Assembly (NCBI GenBank): GCA_905221605.1
Contig: CAJNDS010002133.1
Span: 618,865-648,475 of the forward strand
Direction: 5' to 3'
Length of the DNA: 29,611 bases
Source: Symbiodinium natans
Taxonomy: Eukaryota > Sar > Dinophyceae > Suessiales > Symbiodiniaceae
The position numbers were made by a program, and so were the translations under genes. The notes beneath the pieces were generated by a model. It was not told the DNA's origin. It saw only the letters and a list, made by a program, of their open reading frames with translations, and did not search any database. Below, piece by piece: positions 18,248-27,900 of the stretch. Within the stretch, counting starts at the first letter, position 1, and each line of letters starts with the position of its first letter.

Positions 18248-19655
18248 TCAGTTCAGGAAGAAGAAACCGAGCACCCTCCTAAGTGCGGCCCCCTTCACAA
18301 GGGCCTCAAGGGTTTAGGGTTTAGGGTTTAGGGCTTAGGGTTTAGGGTTTAGGGTTTAGGGTTTAGGGCTTAGGGTTTAGGGTTCTATACGGGGAGGTAG
18401 GTCATGGAGGTCTTTCTCTCCACTGACCTGGGGCTTCAGGGCTTGTTCGGGGCTTTTGGTTTGCTTAGGGTTGCCCTGAGATGCATTGAGCCGTGGAGAT
18501 ACGCACAGGGGGGGAAGGTGAGTTGCGGATATTCGGGTTTGGGGCTTAGGATCTAGGGTTTAGGGCAAGTTTGGGGGTTAGGGTTTAGGGTTTAGGGTGT
18601 AGGGCTTAGGGTTTAGGGTTTGGGGTTTGGGGTATGGGGTTTGGGGGTTAGGGTTTAGGGCTTAGGGCTTCGGGTTAGGGTATGGGGTTTGGGGTCTGGG
18701 GCTCCCTGGACCCGAGACCCTCTGCGAGTTGAGTTCAGCATGGATACAAAGCCTCCTGGCAGGATGCCCTTGTAGAGGGTTTCGGGTTTAGGGTTTAGGG
18801 TTTGGGGTTTAGGGTTTAGGGTTTGGGGTTTAGGGTTCAGGGTTTAGGAAGACCCTAAACGAGGTAAAGGTACAGCACTGTATTCAGGGGCCAACTCACC
18901 CTGTCCACGGAGAGAGCTTGGGGATCTGGGTTCCTGGCTCTAAAGCCGAAACCCTAAACTCTTCACCCTAAACCCTAAACCCTAAACCCTAAACCCTAAA
19001 CCCTAAACCAGGGGCCAGGGCTTAGAATCTTTCACAAAGGTCACTGCTCTTCTCGCAACATGGCATCAAAGTAGCTCACTGGACCTTTAGCTGAACCTTG
19101 CATGGGCTAGCTGAACCGCACTTCGGGTTTGGCGTTTAGGGTTTAGGGTTTAGGGTTTAGGCACCCAGAACTAGAAGCCCCCAACACTGTGTGCCAGCCA
19201 GGCGGCATGTCGGCACAGAGCGTCGGGCCGTTCGGCAGGCGTGGCTGAGCCTCCTGCATCAGGGCTGCTAAAACCTTAAACCCGAAACCCTGAACCCCAA
19301 ACCCTAAACCCTAAACCCTAAACGCTAAACCCTAAACCCTAAACCCTAAACCCTAAACCCAAACCCCGAAACCCTAGACCCCTACGATTGGTTTAGGGTT
19401 GACGGGTCCTTTTACAAGGGATTCTACTGGGGGTATAGGGGCAATACCCCGTTTTGGGAAACTTCCACGTGAGGGGTATTGGGCTTTAGGGTTTGTGGTC
19501 TTAGGGTTTAGGGCTTTAGGGTTTAGGGGCCCAGGGTTGAACAGCATCCCGCCTCGACCAGCATTTTGGGTGTATACGTGCAGAGAAAGAACCTGCGCAA
19601 TGCCTTCAAGCACACTCGTATGTTCAGTTCATTCAGCTGCTTCAATTTGCGAGCA
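18248..19655 (-). CDS. five-exon gene with telomere-repeat introns
   Basis: Exons, 5' to 3' on the minus strand: 19655-19543, 19267-19165, 18933-18900, 18768-18712, 18304-18248. Each begins after AG and ends before GT (GTTCAA, GTGCCT, GTGAGT, GTCCAG). Phases match at every join (1/2, 2/1, 0/0, 0/0) and the last exon ends in TGA. Fragments include LKQLNELNIRVCLKAL (exon 1), LPNGPTLCADMPPGW (exon 2), NPDPQALSVDR (a 34-nt microexon), GILPGGFVSMLNS and ALVKGAALRRVLGFFF. The five exons give about 121 codons and the 5' end of the gene is further upstream. No family recognised. Introns of 131 to 407 nt are filled by TTTAGGG or CCCTAAA tracts; in the 231-nt intron CCCTAAA near the donor faces TTTAGGG near the acceptor, giving an inverted repeat. 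Transcript data would settle exon edges. Confidence 0.6.
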
Positions 19656-20175
19656 CTTCACCTAGAGAAGTGTGCCAGACATGTCCTGTTGTTGGAAGGC
19701 AGAAGTATTGCTCTGCATGACCCTGCATCGAACTGCTGCACTATCCAAACGCTGAGCCCAAATTGCTGAAAGGGAACTTTCGAGCATGTCTTCACGCGGT
19801 TTCCCGAATCTTTAAGCCCACATGGCAGGTAAACCACCAAAACAACCACACCATACATAAAAACAGGTCAGCCGAAGGGAGATTTTCAAAATGGTCTTCA
19901 CGGGCAGGTATACTCTTGCAAGGACACTGTACCAAACCACTATTCTTCTGGCGAGACTGCCCCAGAAGCCCACAAGCCTGACATCCGCGCCAGGGTAACA
20001 GCTCTTTTTTCTGTTTATGGCAACTGCAGAAATCGAGGGTCCTTGGGCCAATCTCGTCTGCGTGAAACTGGTGGAACACCTGGAATCCGCACCGTGACAT
20101 GATGAGAAGCATCGGCTTTCCCCCTTCCCTGACATGACCGTCACCTCCAAAGCTTCATCTCCTGGCATTAGAACC
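19656..20175. other. spacer between the RLWC gene and the five-exon gene
   Basis: Free of telomere-type repeats, unlike everything to its left. Several minus frames of 66-118 codons are open but overlap each other and carry no recognisable domain. It probably holds the 3' untranslated region of the RLWC gene and perhaps 5' exons of the gene at 19655 (a segment near 19660-19760 ends at AGGTGAAG, a good donor). Confidence 0.4.
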
Positions 20176-21090
20176 TCAAATCATCCTCATCTTTGCACCC
20201 ACCAAGCACCTGAGAAAGACGTAGGCGACAGCTTGAGCAGCACAAATGGCAATAGTGACCTCAATTCTTTCCGAGGCGGCCATGATATCAGACTGGAGCA
20301 GCCACCCATAGGTACCGAGCATGAGCACAGACCAAACCAGCACAGTCTTTCCGTAATCACACATTCCTGCTGCAGGGCGTGCCAAATAGTCACACAGGAA
20401 GAAGGTATAGCTCATACCGTTTATGCCTGTCAAAGGGTCTGCAACGACAAGCGCCAGAAATCGTCGGAACTGATAAAGACCTGACGAGACTGAAGATGTG
20501 TTTCTATAGTTGGTCACCCAAATATCCACTTGGTTTGCAAACAACGTCGTCATCGCCATAAGCCAATACACAGCTGGAAAGTCTGATCTCCGAAACGGAT
20601 GGACAAGTTCGTCGTAGAGCGTGCCTCGCACATATTGCTCGAATGCCTCCTCGCTTCCATACCACTCACGAATGCCAGCATAGATGAAATCTCTGTCGCT
20701 CTTGAGGCGGCAGCTCACCTTTGCCAATTCAAATCTTCTGATATTCTCAATGAGATGGCGTTTCTCGTGGCAGAGCCGGCGCAAGCCATGAAGCAGCAGG
20801 GCATAGGGAATCGAAATAGAGACACGTGCTAGAACCCACCAGCCATCCACATCCCAGGCTTCGTCCTCTGCATACCTAACTCTCGCTTCTTCGACCAGAA
20901 CGACAATATAGTTCGCAAGGATCACATAAAGCAGGCCGACCTCCAAGTAGAGGGGCTTCAGCACAGTACGTCCTGATGAATTCGCCTTCCGGAACGCAGC
21001 AAGCTCGAAGATGCACCAAAGCCTGTAGTAGTAGTTGCTGGTGCGGTAGAGGTTCGCCCTGACGAGGCGCTCTTGCCGCACTGCTGGCAC
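20176..21090 (-). CDS. RLWC-motif multi-pass membrane protein, 3' exon
   Basis: An open frame of about 304 codons ending in TGA at 20176. The start at 21090 is only a GTG and the N-terminus looks truncated, so this is a 3'-terminal exon: CCAG or CAGCAG just upstream supplies acceptors, and a 2-nt overhang fits. It begins with SNYYYRLWCIFELAAF, matching a motif seen in many dinoflagellate predicted proteins and resembling the C-terminal part of TIR-like folds. About six hydrophobic segments follow: LEVGLLYVILANYIVVLV, VLARVSISIPYALLL, YWLMAMTTLFANQVDIW, LALVVADPLTGI, VLVWSVLMLGTYGWLL and VTIAICAAQAVAYVFLRCLV. It is probably a membrane protein with a soluble N-terminal domain encoded upstream; that domain is absent here. 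Function unknown. The exon directly abuts the retrotransposon. Confidence 0.7.
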   Translation of the reverse strand: MPAVRQERLVRANLYRTSNYYYRLWCIFELAAFRKANSSGRTVLKPLYLEVGLLYVILANYIVVLVEEARVRYAEDEAWDVDGWWVLARVSISIPYALLLHGLRRLCHEKRHLIENIRRFELAKVSCRLKSDRDFIYAGIREWYGSEEAFEQYVRGTLYDELVHPFRRSDFPAVYWLMAMTTLFANQVDIWVTNYRNTSSVSSGLYQFRRFLALVVADPLTGINGMSYTFFLCDYLARPAAGMCDYGKTVLVWSVLMLGTYGWLLQSDIMAASERIEVTIAICAAQAVAYVFLRCLVGAKMRMI

Positions 21091-21096
21091 CGGTCC

Positions 21097-21795
21097 TTAG
21101 GAGTCCGTGTCATGGCGCGCGCGAAGCACGCCCCTCCGAACTTCAGCTGCGTGAAGTACCACTTGAAGGTTCTCCTTTTTTGCCTTAGCCTGTGATGGCC
21201 ACACAAGCCAAAGCTGCAAAGGGTCAAGGGCGCCGCAAGCGGGCCTTGTCTGACTAAAGTACTCACACACCCACATCACGTGCTCGAAGTCCGGCGCCTC
21301 CTGAGACCCGCAGAAGGGGCAGGGGATCATAGCAGCCTGCGGACTGGACATTACGTGGAATGCCGCTGGGGACACCATGTGTCCCACCATGACCGCCTGA
21401 GCATGAGACTTCAGTTCGCAGGGGAGCTGGTTCAAGATACTAACAGCCATCTTAAACCTGCCACGCACCTGGGGCCAAGACAGAGCGGCCAGCGGCCTGG
21501 CCCGGTTAGAGCCCTGCGCCAGCCACGTGACCCAGCACCGAGCCCTCCAAGCGTCACGCAAGGCGTGGTTGATGGCATCTTTGTTTTGCTCCCTTAGCCG
21601 AATGCCTCTCTCCTGCCGGCCTAAGTGGACATCACTAGAGAACAAAGTGGCCTGAGTAACTGGGTGCGTCCACCGAAAGACCCCAGCCTCGCTCCACCCA
21701 TGCCTCTGCATCCACCTCCTAGCCAAACCCACGGGCCCGTAGGAACGGCCTTGATGCCAAGCAGCCCGCAACACAGGCAGATGACTCTGAACCAA
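21097..21795 (-). CDS. retrotransposon C-terminal CX2C-H-X4C domain, frame-shifted from ORF2
   Basis: 232 codons in a frame -1 relative to ORF2. The frame is open upstream of 21795 to about 21903, so the join with ORF2 must fall between about 21903 and 21621. Near residue 158-177 it has CPFCGSQEAPDFEHVMWVC, that is Cys-X2-Cys-X9-His-X4-Cys, the zinc-binding motif that follows the reverse transcriptase in many non-LTR elements. There is no plausible independent start, so I read it as the displaced C-terminus of ORF2, reached by a one-base deletion, a sequencing indel or a programmed shift. It ends with TAA at 21097-21099, only about 8-16 nt before the candidate splice acceptor of the next host exon, leaving essentially no 3' UTR. 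Confidence 0.8.
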   Translation of the reverse strand: MVQSHLPVLRAAWHQGRSYGPVGLARRWMQRHGWSEAGVFRWTHPVTQATLFSSDVHLGRQERGIRLREQNKDAINHALRDAWRARCWVTWLAQGSNRARPLAALSWPQVRGRFKMAVSILNQLPCELKSHAQAVMVGHMVSPAAFHVMSSPQAAMIPCPFCGSQEAPDFEHVMWVCEYFSQTRPACGALDPLQLWLVWPSQAKAKKENLQVVLHAAEVRRGVLRARHDTDS

Positions 21796-24700
21796 AACCT
21801 GGACCGAAGCAACATGCCCATGACGGAACTTGAGACAGCCAAACTCCCTCCTCTGGCATGCCCAGACGAGCGAACAGCTCGATTGATAGTAGACTGAACC
21901 CCCTCAAGAGCCCTAAGAGCCTCCAGCCTCACGTACGTGGGAGCCGCAGCCTTAGCCACCGCAGTCTGTTTGAGGAAGTAGGCCTTTCGGGCCTGGTCGC
22001 AGGGCAGGTGACTACCCCAGGCTGCCATCTTCTTGGCTTCAACGAGCCGGTCACGCTCTTCTCCTTGTGGCTTGCTGTGCGCCCTGTTCGTGTGCACGCG
22101 AGAGCCCAGGAGGCGCGGGCGAAGCTTGACTTCCCCCACCTGCTCGCGACGGCGCAGCTCGGTTTGCATGCGCCGGCGCGCCTGAGCCGAACCCACAACG
22201 CCGAAATCCGCTTTGGATTTGTTCTCCCCCAAACCCCAAACCGATACTTCTTGAAGCCACGTTCGGCCGACGTCCAGACAAGTCTTGCGCTTTGCGCAAT
22301 ACCAGCTTCTGTCGTCAAGAAACAACCTGAACAAAGAGCGCCCATGTCTTCTTTCAGCGAAGATACTCTGGATGCGCCGAAGGGACTCCACGAGAGGAGC
22401 TGTCAAGGCAGCCGGGGACGCCGGGTCGCCTTGCGGCAAGGCCATGACCTCAGTCACCGCACCCTGGCTGCAGAAGGCCGCCAGTTGGAGCACCCGCTCT
22501 TGGGAGGTCCATGCTCGGTGCCAAGCATCGCACAGAGGTTGCGGCACTCCTAAGCGCCTTAGTGCGCCGACCGAGAGGGCCCCGTGCATCGTATCGAAGG
22601 CCTTAGATAAGTCAGAGGAGCCGAGATAGCGGAGACTCCCTTGAGAAGACCACTGAGCGGCCTCGATCTCTGCGAGCGGCTCAAGTAAGGCGGTGTGAAC
22701 CCCCCTACCTGGCAAGGCTCCGTGCACTTGGTCTGGGAACCTACGCCGAAGCCAAGGCCCGAGCTGTCGAATCCGAGTGGCCGACCACGTCCGATAGACG
22801 GCTGAACCGATGCTGATGGGTCGCAGGCTTCCCAACTCGCCGGCAGGCTTGTTTGGTTTACTAAGGTGGACTTGTCGCCATTGCCTGAGGGCTCTGGGCC
22901 AGCTACTCCCCTGTTCAACCTTGTTAAGGAAAGCCGCGAGCAGGTCCAAGGCTGGCGCCGGCCAACTCCACAGCTCTTCCGGCCTCCAACCCTCTGGGCC
23001 CGCAGCCTTGCCCTTTTGCCGTGACAAGGTGCGCTTAAGGTCGCTGCCTGAGAGAGGCGGCATGCCAGGGTGCCGGACCTGGTCCCCTAGCCCAAACTCG
23101 TGGTACAAGTTCTCAACAACCTCTAGTTTGTCAGCCAGGTCCTCGCTGCCGGGCCAATGCCGACGCCAGAAAGCTTCGACAGTTTGCATGGTTGCCACGG
23201 GCGTCATGACTTGCCCGCTGGAGTCCTTGAGCCCGCACGTAACCTCGGTCTTTTTGGCCTTAGCGAGCCACCGCCAGACCGGACCGTCCTCCTGTTGCAT
23301 CTTCTGCTTCCACTCCCGAAGACGCTTGTCTCGTTGAGCAGTTTCCAGTCTACGAAGTTCGTTCTCAAGCCACAGTCGAAAGTCCGAGAGAGAGCCAGGC
23401 TCGAGAGGGGAGGAAGGGCACTCGAAGAAGGCAGCTTCCCTAAGCACACTGCGAGACAGGGCAGGCTCGGGGTGCCGGTGGTACTGCTCAACACGCCGTC
23501 CGAAACGACGCAGCCTAGCAGTACGGACTGTCGGGACCCCCTGAGGGCTTGGCCTGTGGTGTCGCACATCCGGGGTTACAGCAGCAACTTGACCTTTGTA
23601 GTTCTTGGTCGTGAAGCGACGCTGGGCTCCGAGCTCCCTAAGAGCTTCGCGCATCACGTCCTCTACAGCCTTGGAAAGCTGTTCCCACTCGCTCAAATTG
23701 GTGCTACAGCGTTCCTGAGCCGACCTGTTCCACAAGCGGTCGATGACCTCATCCCACTGCTTCTGAGACACATTGTCGGGTTTACGCAGATCCGAAGTTT
23801 GCCTGAGCTTGAAGTTCGGAAGCCCCCCCGTCGAGAGACCCGCGATATTCCATTCCAACAGCTTGTGGTCTGACCACTTGTCGAGCAGGAGCTTAACTGA
23901 GGCTTGAACGTTGCTTCTCACCGCCCAGTCGATGCAGCGATTCGAGGCCCACCGAGTCGGGGCGGGGAGAGGTTCTTGAGGCTCGTCGCCCTCAGCAGGG
24001 TTGGGCAGGGTGGGGTAGTGCACCATACCTCTGGTCCCAGCCGCCTGCACATTGAGCGGGTCGGTAAGAGGATCATGATTCCAGTCTCCGAAAGTCATGG
24101 TAGCCGTCTTGCCCAAACTCGCCAAGTCAGCGCAAAGAGACTCGTTGTAGTCTGCCAGTTCTTCGTAGCTGAGCTGTCTTCGGTAGGCCGATGTCACATG
24201 AAGCCCCGGGAGAGCCACGCGCAGCCACTGGCCCGCACCGCTACAGTGCGACGCTCCTTTGACAGCAGGGATGCCTCTTCGGACCGCCACAGCCACTCCG
24301 CCTTCGGTAGTAGCCCGCTGCTCCGGAGGCTCTTCTTGTTGATGAAACAACGTCCATCGCTGGAGACTGTTGTTGACCCGCGCGGCCTCTTCGCACGTCA
24401 TGCGAGTTTCCTGCATAACAACGATGTCCACCCTGTTGGCTTCCGCAGCGGCCAGCAAGTCCCACCCTCTAAGAGCGAACGAAGCCACATTGAGCTGCCA
24501 AACGAGCAAGATCGGAAGGGCTCGCTTTGCTTTTCTGCGCCGCCGAGCCTCCCTTTGGGGCCCCGGTTGACGCTCAACTCCTTCCTCGGTAAGGTCACGT
24601 TGCCATGACGAGTCCGGTCCGTTCTGAGGGGGGGACTCAGCGACCCCAGCGTTGGCAGCGCCCACAGCAGCGGCAGGCCGCTTGCGGATGCCACCTCCGC

Positions 24701-24989
24701 GACTGGAGGTTTTCAGATTCAAGCGGGGCATCTGCAACGAAGCGTTGAGCTTGCCAGGAAGAGAAGCGGGCTCAGCAGTGTACCCCTCATCCTTTCGCCA
24801 CTGGGCCTTTCTAGCGGCAGCCCTACGCCTAGTTGCCTCAGACTGGACATCTTTGCGAGGACGAGCGTTCTGAACCACCCTGGTGGCTTGCTCCGTGAAC
24901 TCCGCAACTTTCTGTTCGGACAAGTCACAGGCCTTGGCCAGGGCCTGCCTGTGAGGCCCCGCAAGGCCCAACCATTTTTCCAGCCCCAC
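21621..24989 (-). CDS. retrotransposon ORF2: APE endonuclease plus reverse transcriptase
   Basis: 1122 codons. No convincing ATG exists: the frame opens after a TAA at 25035-25037 and the first start-like codon is GTG at 24989, so entry by frameshift from ORF1 is more likely. The endonuclease spans about residues 158-380, with motif N (WQLNVASF), the catalytic QET, FGDWNHDP (GDxN), RCIDWAV and SDHKLLEW. The reverse transcriptase follows, with KGKAAGPEGW near 660, LRPISIG, motif A SSDLSKAFDTM near 793, QGDPASP near 853 and the catalytic FLDD box near 890. The thumb and connection region follow. After about residue 1030 the frame turns into low-quality sequence, while a different frame downstream carries the expected C-terminal domain; the ORF2 stop at 21621 is therefore probably out of the true frame. 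Confidence 0.9.
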   Translation of the reverse strand: MGLEKWLGLAGPHRQALAKACDLSEQKVAEFTEQATRVVQNARPRKDVQSEATRRRAAARKAQWRKDEGYTAEPASLPGKLNASLQMPRLNLKTSSRGGGIRKRPAAAVGAANAGVAESPPQNGPDSSWQRDLTEEGVERQPGPQREARRRRKAKRALPILLVWQLNVASFALRGWDLLAAAEANRVDIVVMQETRMTCEEAARVNNSLQRWTLFHQQEEPPEQRATTEGGVAVAVRRGIPAVKGASHCSGAGQWLRVALPGLHVTSAYRRQLSYEELADYNESLCADLASLGKTATMTFGDWNHDPLTDPLNVQAAGTRGMVHYPTLPNPAEGDEPQEPLPAPTRWASNRCIDWAVRSNVQASVKLLLDKWSDHKLLEWNIAGLSTGGLPNFKLRQTSDLRKPDNVSQKQWDEVIDRLWNRSAQERCSTNLSEWEQLSKAVEDVMREALRELGAQRRFTTKNYKGQVAAVTPDVRHHRPSPQGVPTVRTARLRRFGRRVEQYHRHPEPALSRSVLREAAFFECPSSPLEPGSLSDFRLWLENELRRLETAQRDKRLREWKQKMQQEDGPVWRWLAKAKKTEVTCGLKDSSGQVMTPVATMQTVEAFWRRHWPGSEDLADKLEVVENLYHEFGLGDQVRHPGMPPLSGSDLKRTLSRQKGKAAGPEGWRPEELWSWPAPALDLLAAFLNKVEQGSSWPRALRQWRQVHLSKPNKPAGELGSLRPISIGSAVYRTWSATRIRQLGPWLRRRFPDQVHGALPGRGVHTALLEPLAEIEAAQWSSQGSLRYLGSSDLSKAFDTMHGALSVGALRRLGVPQPLCDAWHRAWTSQERVLQLAAFCSQGAVTEVMALPQGDPASPAALTAPLVESLRRIQSIFAERRHGRSLFRLFLDDRSWYCAKRKTCLDVGRTWLQEVSVWGLGENKSKADFGVVGSAQARRRMQTELRRREQVGEVKLRPRLLGSRVHTNRAHSKPQGEERDRLVEAKKMAAWGSHLPCDQARKAYFLKQTAVAKAAAPTYVRLEALRALEGVQSTINRAVRSSGHARGGSLAVSSSVMGMLLRSRFWFRVICLCCGLLGIKAVPTGPWVWLGGGCRGMGGARLGSFGGRTQLLRPLCSLVMST

Positions 24990-27900
24990 TCCTCGGGCTC
25001 GCAGGCCTTGTCCGTGATCTGTCGGGTGTTGCCCTTAACCAGGCACCGTCGACAAAACCATGTCTTTTTGATGCAAGGGAAAAGGCCCATGGACGTGGCG
25101 TGAGCGAGGTCGTGACGCTGCTGGTCCTTGAGCTGCTTGGCCCTGAGCAAGGCCTTCTTGGTGGCCTCCGCTCCCGACTTGAACTGCCGAGGGTTCTTTT
25201 CCCATTGGTCCTTCATTTTATCGGATTTCGAGCCACCCACTGCCGACAACCTGGTGTTGTGCACAAGCTTCATGTGCCGCTGTTTCTGGCTAAGGGCCTT
25301 GTCGTGCCCCGTCCACGTAAACACGGCCTTACATAAGGGGCACGGCCAGCTGACCGTAGAAATCCGATTCTTTCGGTGTCCAGACTTTTCTGAAAAAGTA
25401 AGAGGTTCGTGCCCCGTGTCCTCGTCTTCCCCCAAAGGGTGCTGCTTGCGTTTGAGGCGCCGGCGGGGGGGAACCTCTGGGGGCTCAAGGGAGGCTGCGG
25501 GGTCAAGCTGAGGCTTGGGCGCCTCTTGAGCAGCATGCCGCATGAAGGTGTGCAGAGACGGGGTTGAGGGCCCCTTAGACAGCGAAGGCTCAGGCGCGAC
25601 CTCAGCTTTGCAGTTGCACTCAGAAGGAGAGTGAGCCTTGCAACCCGGGGAGCCTGAGGAGAAAGCCGAGCCAAACGAGGGTTTGCCTCGACCGGGGGAG
25701 TGGGGCCCAGTGGAAAAAGCCTCAACGCGACGACTTTTTCTGGGGCGTGACCCTTCTGACGCCTCAGGTCTGCTCTTTGAGGGTTTCGGGGAGGCCTGCA
25801 AGGGACCCTTGGCGACAGTGTAAACTGAGGGCGTGGCAGCGGAGAGGCTTCGAGAGTCTTCAGCACTCCCTGAGTGAGTAGCTCCCTGCCGCCTGTCCAA
25901 GCAGGACCTAAGCGAGTGCAGTGAGGGCGTAGCCACACTCACCTCACTACCCGGGCCCGCAGAGCCTTGGAGAAGCCTCCTATGGGGCACGGAAGTTTCT
26001 CTAAGCCAAGCAAGAGGAACCTCGCTTCCTTCCGGAGGGACCATGTACGTGTAGTGCTCATTCTCAAGCCTAAGCACTATGGGGGACTTGTCTTTTGCCA
26101 TTTTAGGCATCCCATCCTTGGCCCAGTCCGGGGCCAAAGTGGTTCGCTGCCAGTTGGCCTGAGTGACAAGCCCAGCAGCGTCCATCTGCGGCTTTGACTT
26201 GTGCCAGATCACCACGACCTGACCGTACTTTTCTGCTGCAGCTTGGATCATGATACCGTCAATCCAAGCACGAGGGTGCGCCATGGAGCCTAAGTACATC
26301 TCCAAGTCCTCAGTATCCATGTCACCACCATCAACATCCGGTTGGAGGAAGGCAGCATAGCGATCGACATGCTTACGGATGTGCGACAAACACTGAGTTC
26401 GGATGGTAGCACCTTTACAGCGAGCTTGGTCGACCGCAACATCGTCAGGGAAAGGGGTGCCCTTGGCGTGGTGCATCGCGCCCGACAGACTACGGAAACC
26501 GCAGTCCCCGTCCCCGCCCAGGTCTCTGATCTTCCACCCGCTGCTCAGAGCATCAGTCATGGGATCAAAAACTGGAGCCAGAGGGGGGGCTTTGGAACTC
26601 TCAGTAGTGTCCTTTTCTCTACTGCGGCTCCGAGCCCGGTCGGAACCGATCTCCTGTGTGTCCTTGCCAGCCCGGGGCCCAGCGCCGGCACCTGTGGCGG
26701 CGTCCGGAGGAGCTCTGCCTCTGCGCTGCTCAGCAGGCCTAGCGCTCACTTCACTGAGCTTCGCACGGGGAGCACGCAACGGCACAGTTTCGCGCACCGA
26801 GGGGGGCTTCCCTTGAGCCTTTGTGACGTGTACAGTAATGCTGGGGTCCTCAGCATCGATGTATCTCCATGTAGAGGCTGGGTGAGGCGGCGTGCCTTTA
26901 ACCAACCAGCTCTGGCCTCGTTTGTTCAAGACCTGAGGCTCGAGCCACTTTTGCTCAAGCAAAAAGGCGAGGAGGCCCTCCGCCTCCCAATCTTTTGGGG
27001 CCCGCACGTTCACGACAACGGCTCTGACTTCCTCAGCTTCGCCATCCTTCCTAACCACACCCAAGTCGTTGCCGCCTCCGCATCGGTACTTTAGGGAAGC
27101 ACCGCGCGCGGATGCAAAGCTGGAGCAACGACTAAGATAGTCATCGGGCTCTTCATCCTCATGCTTGGGGGTCCATCCTATCCTCGCGGGAGTTTTTAGA
27201 TCTTTGATCAGTGAAATGAAGATACCTCGGCGACCACTGTGAGGGGCCAGGGCCTGGGCAAGACTTTCACTGACTTTCAAGTGGCCAATCAGCTGATCCG
27301 ACCCTTTGTGTTTTGTCCACTGCCAGTTGCCACCCGTGAGACTACTGGCCTGAGTGCTTGGTCCCTCAACCTTCCACTGTGCCATTTCCGACACGATGGC
27401 TTGAGGGGAATCCCACTGTCGGCTCTCCTTGCAACAGGCGCGGTAGTGGGACGGCGCCACGATCCGAATCAGGGCTTTGGCTGGAGCCTTGAACTTCGAA
27501 AGAGCGACTTTGGAGGCTGGCTTAAGCTTGGGAGCGTAACCCTCTTCCCCTAACACCAGAACTCCTACCTCTTCACAGGAAAAGCCAGCAGACAAAGGTC
27601 CCCGCCGGAGTGAGGCCCTGGCGAGGCAACAGCCTCTTGAGCCCCTCGCTTCTCCGGTCGCAAGGACCGTCAAAGGCTGCTTGCAGTCAAAGGCCAGCCA
27701 CGTGTCCTGAAGTTCCAGCAGTTCCTGAGTGCTTTGGACTGCCGTACAGTTACCTTCAAGCATGCGGCCGTCCTGAATCACCTCCAACACAGTTTTTCGA
27801 TGAAGGAAAATCGGATTGTTGGTCCACTCACTTGAGTTAATCCCTAGAACCTGTCTGCCTTGCTGGCTGGGGGCACGAGAGACAGGAGCAGGACTAGGAC

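Noticed and set aside
1-19540. CRISPR-like array
   Set aside because: The repeat is a 7-mer in head-to-tail tracts of varying length and orientation, with irregular unique segments between them; the genome is eukaryotic.
21090-21099. Read-through fusion of the retrotransposon C-terminus with the RLWC protein
   Set aside because: The frames are the same but a TAA separates them at 21097; a splice acceptor just after it explains the exon better.
21858-24608. Plus-strand frames of up to 238 codons across the retrotransposon
   Set aside because: They are antisense to ORF2 regions with intact catalytic motifs and have no recognisable domains.
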